DNA from: Loktanella atrilutea
Lineage (GTDB): Bacteria > Pseudomonadota > Alphaproteobacteria > Rhodobacterales > Rhodobacteraceae
DNA: 64,000 nucleotides
Direction: 5' to 3'
Assembly: GCF_900128995.1 (NCBI RefSeq)
Contig: NZ_FQUE01000005.1
Coordinates: 62,001-126,000, forward strand
The notes below the pieces were generated by a model. That model was not told the DNA's origin. It ran no database searches and saw only the letters and a list, made by a program, of their open reading frames with translations. A program made the position numbers and the translations under genes. Numbering within the stretch: the stretch's first letter is position 1; each line of letters begins with the position of its first letter. Positions 44,151-51,342 of this stretch are shown here, piece by piece.

Positions 44151-44752
44151 CAGTCGTAGTCCCGCAGGCGGGCGACGTAGCGGGCCATCGTATCGACCTC
44201 GAGGTTGATCGCGTCGCCGACGCGGGTTTCGCCCCATGTGGTGACGGCCTTGGTGTGCGGTATGATGTTCACGCCGAAGTCGCGGCCGTCGACGGCGTTC
44301 ACCGTCAGGGAGGTGCCGTTCAGCGCGACGGAGCCCTTGGGCGCGATGAACTTCGCCAGCGATTCAGGCGCGCGGAAGGTGAAGCGGGTGCTGTCGCCCT
44401 CGTCGTGCATCGCCACGACCTCGGCCACGCCGTCGACGTGGCCGGATACGATGTGACCGCCGAGTTCGTCCCCCACCTTCAGCGCGCGTTCGAGGTTGAG
44501 GCGCTTGCCGGGTTCCCACGGGTGCCGTGAAAGGCTGGTGGCGCCGACCGTCTCGGCGCTGATGTCGACGTCGAACCAGGGCTGCGGATCGCGGCCCAGG
44601 GCGACGACGGTCAGGCACACCCCCTCGCAGGCGATGGAGGCGCCGATGTCGATGCCGTCGGGGTCGTAGGCGGTGGCGATGCGGGCGCGCAGGTCGCCGC
44701 GCTGGTCCACCTGCAGCACATGGCCCACATCGGTGACGATTCCGGTAAACAT
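44150..44752 (-). CDS. ribE: Riboflavin synthase alpha chain
   Basis: The 200-residue protein consists of two homologous beta-barrel halves (about 1-97 and 98-197). The conserved opening MFTGIVTDVG, GVCLTVV and GHIVSGHVDG, then NGTSLTVN and NIIPHT, are typical. It dismutates two molecules of 6,7-dimethyl-8-ribityllumazine to riboflavin. It is the first gene of the ribE-X-ribB-ribH-nusB operon, divergent from the KpsS-like gene. No FMN riboswitch was seen in the 160-base leader region. Confidence 0.96.
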   Translation of the reverse strand: MFTGIVTDVGHVLQVDQRGDLRARIATAYDPDGIDIGASIACEGVCLTVVALGRDPQPWFDVDISAETVGATSLSRHPWEPGKRLNLERALKVGDELGGHIVSGHVDGVAEVVAMHDEGDSTRFTFRAPESLAKFIAPKGSVALNGTSLTVNAVDGRDFGVNIIPHTKAVTTWGETRVGDAINLEVDTMARYVARLRDYD

Positions 44753-44912
44753 GGCACGCTCCTTCACGGTTTGTATCGAGGTAAACCCTACATCCGCCGC
44801 AGACAAGCGGTGCGACATGCGTGCCACGCCGCCGAAACGCCTTAATTTCGCCCGCGCAAGAGGTTAATGTCGCCTGCGACCCGCGCGAGAGTGGGGCCTG
44901 TGCCGAGACCGA

Positions 44913-46214
44913 GTGAAGATTGACCCATTGACCCTGACCGCGCCGCGCCATTTCCTGTTCCTGCAAGGCCCGCACGGGCCGTTCCTGCACCGGCTGGCCA
45001 AGATGCTGCGCGCGGCGGGGGCCGAGGTCTGGCGCGTGGGGTTCAACGCGGGCGACCGGGCGTTCTGGTTCGGGGCGCCGGGCTACATCCCCTTTCAGGC
45101 GCCGCAGGACCAGTGGCCCGACACCTTCCGCGCCATCGTGGCGGAACACGGCATCACCGATATCGTGCTTTACGGCGATACCCGGCCGATCCATGCGGGC
45201 GCCGTCGCCGCGGCGCGGCAGATGGGGCTGCGCATCCATGTCTTCGAGGAAGGCTACATGCGCCCCTACTGGATCACCTACGAACGCGGCGGCACCAACG
45301 GCCATTCGCGGCTGATGGACATGAGCGTCGCGGACATGCGTGCGGCACTGGCGATGTCCGACCTCGACGTGCCGACGCCGCCCGCGCACTGGGGCGACAT
45401 GCGGCACCACGTGTTCTATGGCGCGCTTTACCACTGGTTCGTGATGTTCCGGAACGGCGCGTACCGCAACTTTCGCCGCCACAGGGAATTGCCGGTCGCG
45501 GTCGAGACATGGCTTTACACCAAGCGGCTGCTGCTGATGCCGTGGATCGCGCTGGACCGGCGGATCGCCACGCTGCGCATCCGGCTGGGCGGCTTTCCCT
45601 ATCACCTTGTCCTGCTGCAGCTGGAACACGACGCCAGCTTCCAGAAGCATTCGCCCTTTACCCGGATGGAGGAGTTCCTGACCGTGGTGATGGACGGCTT
45701 TGCCGGGGCGACGCCGCGGCACCATCACCTTGTCTTCAAGGCGCATCCGCTGGACAACGACCGCAGCCCGACCAAGGCGATCATCCGCAGGCTGGCGCGG
45801 CAGGCGGGCGTCGCGGACCGGGTGCATTTCGTGCGCGGCGGCAAGCTGGCGCGGCTGCTGGACCACGCCCGCACCGCGGTCACGGTCAATTCCACCGCAG
45901 CGCATCAGGTCCTGTGGCGCGGCATCCCGCTGAAGGTCTTCGGCGACGCGGTCTACAACAAGCCGGAATTCGTGTCGGCGCAGCCGCTGCCGGAATTCTT
46001 CGCCGCCTCCGACCGGCCGGATTCCCGCGCCTACAAGGACTATCGCCGGTTCCTGCTGGAAACGTCGCAGGTCCCCGGCGGGTTCTATTCCTCGCAGGGC
46101 CGGCGGCAGCTGATGCGGCAGGTCGTGGACATGATGCTGGCCGAGGCGGACCCCTACGACAGTCTGGCGCAAGGCAAGACGCCGCCGCGCCAGCCGCTGC
46201 GGATCGTCACCTGA
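44913..46214 (+). CDS. kpsS: KpsS-like capsule polysaccharide biosynthesis protein
   Basis: The 433-residue protein belongs to the capsule synthesis (KpsS/LipB) glycosyltransferase group that builds the Kdo linker on phospholipid at the inner face of the membrane. RHFLFLQGPHGPFLHRLAKML, FEEGYMRPYWITYERGG, KAHPLDND and TVNSTAAHQVLWRGIP are characteristic. The start is a GTG at 44913 (MKIDPLTLTAP), chosen as the first start fitting the family; a TTG further in is possible. It is separated from the other capsule genes (53.4-56.6 kb) by a seven-kilobase catabolic cassette on the same strand. Confidence 0.9.
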   Translation: MKIDPLTLTAPRHFLFLQGPHGPFLHRLAKMLRAAGAEVWRVGFNAGDRAFWFGAPGYIPFQAPQDQWPDTFRAIVAEHGITDIVLYGDTRPIHAGAVAAARQMGLRIHVFEEGYMRPYWITYERGGTNGHSRLMDMSVADMRAALAMSDLDVPTPPAHWGDMRHHVFYGALYHWFVMFRNGAYRNFRRHRELPVAVETWLYTKRLLLMPWIALDRRIATLRIRLGGFPYHLVLLQLEHDASFQKHSPFTRMEEFLTVVMDGFAGATPRHHHLVFKAHPLDNDRSPTKAIIRRLARQAGVADRVHFVRGGKLARLLDHARTAVTVNSTAAHQVLWRGIPLKVFGDAVYNKPEFVSAQPLPEFFAASDRPDSRAYKDYRRFLLETSQVPGGFYSSQGRRQLMRQVVDMMLAEADPYDSLAQGKTPPRQPLRIVT

Positions 46215-46275
46215 CGCGTGGGCTGGCGCCCCGGGCCGTGTCGCGTAAGATGCGGCGGCGACATCGGGAGGCGGC

Positions 46276-47199
46276 ATGCGCGAAATCACCCTGCGGCAGG
46301 TCGAGGTCATCCGCGCCGTCATGCTGCGCGGCACGATCAACGGCGCGGCTGAGCATCTGAACGTCTCTGCCCCCGGGATCAGCCGGCTGATCAAGCATAC
46401 GGAGGAATCGCTGGGCATCCGGCTGTTCGAGCGGCGCGCGGGGCTGTTCGTCCCCTCGGTCGAGGCGGGCGCGGTGTTCGACCAGATCCGCGAGGTCTAC
46501 AAGGGCGTCGAGAACCTGCAGAGCGTGCTGGGCGCGCTGCAGAAGGGTCAGGACGTGCGGCTGTCCTTCGCCTCTGCCCCGTCGGTGGCGCAGTTCATCG
46601 CGGCGCGGGCGATCCGCAACCTGCGCCAGCGCTATCCGGACCTTGTGATCGAGCTGAACCTGCTGAAGATCGAGGAGACGCTGGATTACCTGCTGCTGGA
46701 ACGGGGCGAGTTCGTCATCATGAGCTCCTACGTCGACAATCCGGGGGTGGAGAGCCGCAAGATCGCCGCGGGCAAGATCGTGGCGATCCTGCCGGAGGCG
46801 CATCCGCTGGCCCGGCAACCCTTCGTCACGGTGGCGGAACTGGCGCGGGAGGACCTGATCGGCGTCGATCCCAGCGACCCCTACGGCGCGATCATGGCGC
46901 AACCGTTCCGCGCGGCGGGGATCGAGCCGCATTACACCCTGCGCGGCCGTTTCGCACAGACGGTCGTCAGCCTCGTGCGGCACGGGCTGGGGGTGGCGCT
47001 GATCGACGAGTTCTCTGTCGCCGAGGTCTACATGCCCGGTCTGGTCCGGCGCCCGGTGCGCGAGACGTTGCCCATCGACATCTATGTCGTGACCAAGAAG
47101 GGGCGGGTGATGTCGAACTTTGCCGAGGCGGCGATCGCGCATTTCGGCAAAGAGCTGGCGGAGGCGCATGTGCATTGGGCGGATGCGATGCACGATTAA
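46276..47199 (+). CDS. LysR-family transcriptional regulator
   Basis: The 307-residue protein has an N-terminal winged helix-turn-helix (about 1-60; LRQVEVIRAVMLRGTINGAAEHLNVSAPGISRLIKHTEESLG) and a periplasmic-binding-fold sensor domain (about 90-295). It follows a GGGAGG ribosome site and lies directly upstream, same strand, of the tripartite transporter and shikimate genes, so it is the likely activator of that cassette in response to a shikimate-pathway compound. That ligand is inferred from context. Confidence 0.92.
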   Translation: MREITLRQVEVIRAVMLRGTINGAAEHLNVSAPGISRLIKHTEESLGIRLFERRAGLFVPSVEAGAVFDQIREVYKGVENLQSVLGALQKGQDVRLSFASAPSVAQFIAARAIRNLRQRYPDLVIELNLLKIEETLDYLLLERGEFVIMSSYVDNPGVESRKIAAGKIVAILPEAHPLARQPFVTVAELAREDLIGVDPSDPYGAIMAQPFRAAGIEPHYTLRGRFAQTVVSLVRHGLGVALIDEFSVAEVYMPGLVRRPVRETLPIDIYVVTKKGRVMSNFAEAAIAHFGKELAEAHVHWADAMHD

Positions 47200-47214
47200 C
47201 ATCGTGTTACGATG
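47200..47214. promoter_or_regulatory. Inverted repeat, candidate LysR operator
   Basis: CATCGT and ACGATG flank GTT, directly after the LysR stop and about 100 bases before tctC. It fits a regulator half-site pair but could also be a weak hairpin. Confidence 0.35.
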
Positions 47215-47230
47215 AGATAGATTTCAGCAT

Positions 47231-47259
47231 TTGACGTTACGTCCCGATCCGGGTGATAC
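47231..47259 (+). promoter_or_regulatory. Predicted promoter of the tctC operon
   Basis: TTGACG and TGATAC are 17 bases apart, placing a start about 50 bases before the tctC ATG and close to the candidate LysR operator. Confidence 0.45.
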
Positions 47260-47315
47260 ATGCCCCGTCCCGCGACGCCAAGGCTTTGCGGCACGTGTTT
47301 CAGGGAGGAAACCAC

Positions 47316-48320
47316 ATGAACAAGATCATTCTGGCCACCGTATCCGCATTGGCGCTGGGTGCCGTGGCCGCGCAGGCGCAGGACTATCCGACCAAGGAAA
47401 TCCAAGGCATCATCCAGTGGGGGGCCGGCGGGTCCACCGACACGGTGATGCGCGCCGTCACGCCCCACGCCGAAGAGGTGCTGGGCGGCACCGTGGTCAT
47501 GCAGAACGTGACCGGCGGCGTCGGCGCGATCGCGCTGAACAACGTGGAGAGTGCGGATGCCGACGGCTACACCCTGCTGATGGGCGCCGAGAACCCGCTG
47601 CTCTACAAGGTGATGGGACTTGGCGACAAGGATTACGGCGACTTCATCCCCGTCGACCTGCTGGCCCGCGGCACCGCGATCCTGGTGGCGAACAACGATG
47701 CGCCCTTCGACGATTATGCCGGCATGATGCAGTACATCAAGGACAACCCGGGAGAGCTGAAGCTGGGCGCGACCGGACCCGGCGGCCTGCCGTCGGTCAT
47801 CACCGCGATGATGGACACGGTGGAAGGCAAGCTCGACGTCATTTCCGTGCCCTACGACGGTGACGGCCCGGCGCTGACCGCGCTGCAGGGCGGCGCCATC
47901 GACGTGATGCCCGCCGTGCTGGGCGCGTCGATCGAGGGTATCCGCGCCGGCACCATGAAGCCGCTGGCGATCTTCGACACCGAAGCCAGCGACAAGCTGC
48001 CCGACGTGCCGACCATCGTGTCCGAGAACGAGGCCTACGGCGCCTACCTGCCCTGGGGTCCGTTCTTTGGCGTCTTCGTCAAGGAGGGCACGCCGGACGA
48101 CGTGGTGGCCAAGCTGTCCGATGCCTTCAAGCAGGGTGCGGAGAACGCGGATTTCGTCAAGCTGATGGACGAGCGCGGGTTCACGATGATGAATATCTCT
48201 GGCGACGAGGCCGAGGAATTCCTGACCAACTGGCAGCAGAACACCGCGTGGCTGCTGCAGGACGCGGGCCTGACCAGCGCCTCGCCCGAAGAGTTCGGCA
48301 TCGAAAAGCCTGCCGAGTAG
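47316..48320 (+). CDS. tctC: Tripartite tricarboxylate transporter substrate-binding protein
   Basis: The 334-residue periplasmic binding protein has a signal peptide (1-22, ending AQAQ) and the TctC/Bug fold: DYPTKEIQGIIQWGAGGSTDTVMR in the first lobe and later PDVPTI and WGPFFGVFVKEGTPDDVV. It captures the substrate for the TctAB channel. A strong GGGAGGAA site precedes the ATG. Given the shikimate dehydrogenase and dehydroshikimate dehydratase downstream, the likely ligand is shikimate, quinate or dehydroshikimate rather than citrate. Confidence 0.93.
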   Translation: MNKIILATVSALALGAVAAQAQDYPTKEIQGIIQWGAGGSTDTVMRAVTPHAEEVLGGTVVMQNVTGGVGAIALNNVESADADGYTLLMGAENPLLYKVMGLGDKDYGDFIPVDLLARGTAILVANNDAPFDDYAGMMQYIKDNPGELKLGATGPGGLPSVITAMMDTVEGKLDVISVPYDGDGPALTALQGGAIDVMPAVLGASIEGIRAGTMKPLAIFDTEASDKLPDVPTIVSENEAYGAYLPWGPFFGVFVKEGTPDDVVAKLSDAFKQGAENADFVKLMDERGFTMMNISGDEAEEFLTNWQQNTAWLLQDAGLTSASPEEFGIEKPAE

Positions 48321-48362
48321 GCACGGGCCCGTGGCGGCACGATCAGCCGCCTGCGCCGGACC

Positions 48363-48399
48363 GGGCGCCGCCTTCGACGGGAAGTGCGGCGCCCTTTTT
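48363..48399 (+). terminator. Intercistronic terminator between tctC and tctB
   Basis: GGGCGCCGC and GCGGCGCCC form a nine-pair stem with a 14-base loop followed by TTTTT. It lies inside the operon and would reduce expression of the membrane subunits relative to the binding protein. Confidence 0.8.
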
Positions 48400-48434
48400 G
48401 CAAGCGACATGGCAGACCCGTCTGGGAGGACGCG

Positions 48435-48998
48435 ATGACCACACCCGACCCCATCCACCACGACGGCAGCAGCGACGCGCTGCCCGGCGGTTATGACGCC
48501 CGGCGTCGGCCGGGAGAACTGGTGTTCGCGATCCTCCTGACCGTCGCCAGCCTTGCCCTGCTGTGGAACGCCTACGGCATCGCGGGCCTGTCAAAGCTGT
48601 CCTCGCCCGGCGCGATCCCGATGGCGACCTCTGCCGTGATGGTGGTGACGGCGCTGATCGTGACGGTCCGCACCGCGCGGCAACCGCGGGTGGCGGACGA
48701 GACCGTGGCGCGGGACATCCTGCCCGGCACGGTGATCCTGTTCGTCGGGCTGCTGGTGGGCTACGCCCTGCTGCTGCGTCCGCTGGGGTTCCTGCCGACC
48801 TCTGCCCTGTTCCTGATCGTCGGGATCAAGGTGCTGTCGCGCCGGGGCTGGGGCTTTACGCTGGGAACCGCGCTGCTGAGCCTTGCCGTCATCTGGCTGA
48901 TCTTCCGGCTCGTGTTCTCGGTCCTGATGCCTGCGGGCATCGTGCCGGAGGCCGAATTCGTGCAGATGCTGCGCAACCTGTTCGGGGGCGTGCTGTGA
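48435..48998 (+). CDS. tctB: Tripartite tricarboxylate transporter small membrane subunit
   Basis: The 187-residue protein has four predicted membrane helices (about 29-50, 60-78, 98-118, 125-165) and a polar N-terminus. Length, topology and position between tctC and tctA identify TctB, although its sequence is poorly conserved. A GGGAGGA ribosome site precedes the ATG; upstream in-frame residues to 48384 are rejected because they run through the terminator hairpin. The stop overlaps tctA (TGATG). Confidence 0.88.
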   Translation: MTTPDPIHHDGSSDALPGGYDARRRPGELVFAILLTVASLALLWNAYGIAGLSKLSSPGAIPMATSAVMVVTALIVTVRTARQPRVADETVARDILPGTVILFVGLLVGYALLLRPLGFLPTSALFLIVGIKVLSRRGWGFTLGTALLSLAVIWLIFRLVFSVLMPAGIVPEAEFVQMLRNLFGGVL

Positions 48999-50503
48999 TG
49001 GAGACGGTGCTGGCCTTCCTGACGGTCTTTACCCAGCCGCAGCTGTTCCTGCTGGTGGGTGTCGGCACCTTTGCGGGCGTCTACGTCGGCGCGATCCCTG
49101 GCCTGTCGGTGACGATGGCGGTGTCGATCCTGATCTCCTTCACCTTTTCATGGGACGTCTACCCGGCCATCGCGCTGATGATCGGCATCTACATGGGCGG
49201 CGTCTATGGCGGGTCGCGCACGGCGATCCTGCTGAACATCCCCGGCGCGCCCTCCGCCATCGCCACGGCGATGGACGGCTATCCCATGGCCCAGAAGGGA
49301 GAGGCGGGGACGGCGATCGGCGTGACAACGGTCATGTCGTTCATCGGCGGCTTCATCGGGATCATCGTGCTGGCGCTGGCCGCGCCCTTCGTGTCGGACT
49401 TCGCGCTGAGTTTCCAGCCGCGCGACTACATGCTGCTGGCCGTCCTTGGCATCCTGCTGGTGGGGTCGCTGTCGACCGGGAGCCTCGTCAAGGGCATCTT
49501 TGCCGGGGCCTTTGGCCTTGCCATCGGGGCGGTGGGGCGCGATCCACTGACATTCGCGGAACGCTTCACCTTCGACTTTCGGCTGCTGGAGGGCGGGATT
49601 TCCTTCATCGCCGTGATGATCGGCATGTTCGGCGTGTCAGAGGCGCTGATGCAGCTGCAGCACGCCGACAAGACCGCCGTGAAGCAGAAGATCAGCCGCA
49701 TCGTCCCGTCGTGGGGCACGGTCCGGCGGCACCTGCCGCTGTCGCTGCAGACGTCCTCCATCGGGGTCATCATCGGCGCGCTGCCCGGCACCGGCGGCGA
49801 TATCGCGGCGCTGATGGCCTACGACCACGCCAAGCGCGTGACGAAGAACCCCGAGGTGCCCTTCGGTCAGGGCGCGATCGAGGGGCTGGTGGCGCCCGAG
49901 ACCGCCAACAACGCCGCCGTCGGCGGGGCCTTCATCCCGATGATGACACTGGGCATTCCCGGCGACGCGGTCACGGCGATCATGATCGGCGCGTTGTTCA
50001 TCCATGGCCTGAACCCCGGTCCGATGCTGATGGTCGATCAGCCGCACATGTTCTGGTTCATCGTAGGCGCGCTGTGTGTCGCCAATTGCTTCATGCTGCT
50101 GTTCGGCCTGACGGGGATCAAGCTGTTCACCCGAATCGTCGAGATGCCGCGCGCGGTGCTGATCCCGCTGATCATGCTGCTGAGCATCGTCGGCGCCTAT
50201 GCGGTGAACAACGCGATCACGGATGTCTACTGGATGCTGGCCTTCGGCGTCTTCGGCTACTTCATGCGGCACTACGGCTACCCGCTGGGGCCGGTGATCC
50301 TTGGTGTGATCCTGAGCCGCCTGCTGGACGACAACTGGCGGCGGGCGATCATTTCCGACCGCGAGGATCTGGGCCGGTTCTTTGGCGGCATCCTGCACAG
50401 CCCGCTGTCGCTGGTGCTATTCGTCGCCGTGATCCTGATCTTCGTCAGCCAGACGCCGGTCTGGGCCAAGGCCAAGGCGATGCTGCGGAAGGAAAGCGCA
50501 TGA
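48998..50503 (+). CDS. tctA: Tripartite tricarboxylate transporter large membrane subunit
   Basis: The 501-residue inner-membrane protein has about twelve segments and the TctA signatures VGAIPGLSVTMAVSIL, MGGVYGGSRTAILLNIPGAPSAIATAMDGYPMA and GALPGTGGDIAALMAYDHAKR, the last being the mirrored loop of the second half. It forms the secondary transport pathway driven by an ion gradient. Coupled by overlaps to tctB and to the shikimate dehydrogenase gene (ATGA at 50500). Confidence 0.95.
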   Translation: METVLAFLTVFTQPQLFLLVGVGTFAGVYVGAIPGLSVTMAVSILISFTFSWDVYPAIALMIGIYMGGVYGGSRTAILLNIPGAPSAIATAMDGYPMAQKGEAGTAIGVTTVMSFIGGFIGIIVLALAAPFVSDFALSFQPRDYMLLAVLGILLVGSLSTGSLVKGIFAGAFGLAIGAVGRDPLTFAERFTFDFRLLEGGISFIAVMIGMFGVSEALMQLQHADKTAVKQKISRIVPSWGTVRRHLPLSLQTSSIGVIIGALPGTGGDIAALMAYDHAKRVTKNPEVPFGQGAIEGLVAPETANNAAVGGAFIPMMTLGIPGDAVTAIMIGALFIHGLNPGPMLMVDQPHMFWFIVGALCVANCFMLLFGLTGIKLFTRIVEMPRAVLIPLIMLLSIVGAYAVNNAITDVYWMLAFGVFGYFMRHYGYPLGPVILGVILSRLLDDNWRRAIISDREDLGRFFGGILHSPLSLVLFVAVILIFVSQTPVWAKAKAMLRKESA

Positions 50504-51342
50504 AAACGTTGAAACTGGGGTTGATCGGCGACAACATCGCGCGGTCGCGCTCGCCGTTGCTGCACCGGCTGGCGGGGCAGCAGAACGGGGTCGACGTGAC
50601 CTACGACCGGCTGGTGCCGAAGGACCGGGTCGAGACCTTCGCCGAGGTCTTCGAGGACTGCCGCGACGGCGGCTATCGCGGGATCAACGTGACTTATCCC
50701 TACAAGGAGGTCGTGACCGACGGTCTGCGCATCGACGACCCGCTGGTGCGGGCGATCGGCGCGGTCAACACGGTGATCTTCGACGCGGCGGGGCCGCAGG
50801 GGCAGAACACGGATTATTCGGGGTTCAAGGCCGCCTATGCGCGGGTGCGCGGGGACGCACCGACAGGGCCGGTGCTGATGATCGGCACGGGGGGCGTGGG
50901 GCGGGCGGTGGCCTTCGGGCTGGTGGCGCTGGGCACCACCGACCTGCGGCTGGTCGACCGCGACCGGGCCAAGGCAGAGGCGCTGGCCGCCGACCTGCGC
51001 CGCGCGGCGCCCGACCTGCATGTCAGCGTGGGGGTCGACGCGACCGAGGCGGCCAAGGGTGCCGCGGGCCTGATCAACTGCACGCCGGTCGGCATGGTGG
51101 GCTATGACGGCACCCCCCTGCCCGCCGCGGCGATGACGGGCGCCGCATGGGCCTTTGACGCGGTCTATACCCCCGCCGACACGCAGTTCCTGACCGATGC
51201 GGCGGCGCAGGGCCTGACGGTGATATCCGGGTGGGAGCTGTTCTTTTACCAGGGCGTGCACGCCTGGGCGATCTTTGCCGGCCTGCCGCTGGACGAGGAC
51301 CGGCTGCGCCACGACCTGATCCACGCGGAGGATGCGCCATGA
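50500..51342 (+). CDS. aroE: Shikimate/quinate dehydrogenase, catabolic-type
   Basis: The 280-residue Rossmann enzyme interconverts shikimate (or quinate) and 3-dehydroshikimate (or 3-dehydroquinate). The substrate motifs SRSP (16-19), catalytic Lys69 in NVTYPYKE and Asp105 in NTDYSGF are present; the nucleotide loop is GTGGVGRAVAF (about 128-138). The VDRDRAKAEA segment after beta-2 (Asp instead of NRT/R patterns of NADP enzymes) suggests NAD, as in catabolic YdiB/QuiB types. It overlaps tctA upstream and the dehydroshikimate dehydratase downstream, pointing to degradation rather than aromatic amino acid synthesis. Confidence 0.92.
   Translation: MKTLKLGLIGDNIARSRSPLLHRLAGQQNGVDVTYDRLVPKDRVETFAEVFEDCRDGGYRGINVTYPYKEVVTDGLRIDDPLVRAIGAVNTVIFDAAGPQGQNTDYSGFKAAYARVRGDAPTGPVLMIGTGGVGRAVAFGLVALGTTDLRLVDRDRAKAEALAADLRRAAPDLHVSVGVDATEAAKGAAGLINCTPVGMVGYDGTPLPAAAMTGAAWAFDAVYTPADTQFLTDAAAQGLTVISGWELFFYQGVHAWAIFAGLPLDEDRLRHDLIHAEDAP

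Noticed and set aside
44753-44912. Possible FMN riboswitch before ribE
   Set aside because: I looked for the conserved FMN aptamer segments on the minus strand and found none.
46215-46275. Insertion-sequence or tRNA boundary of the shikimate cassette
   Set aside because: No terminal inverted repeats, target duplications or tRNA fragments are visible at either end (also checked 53226-53402).
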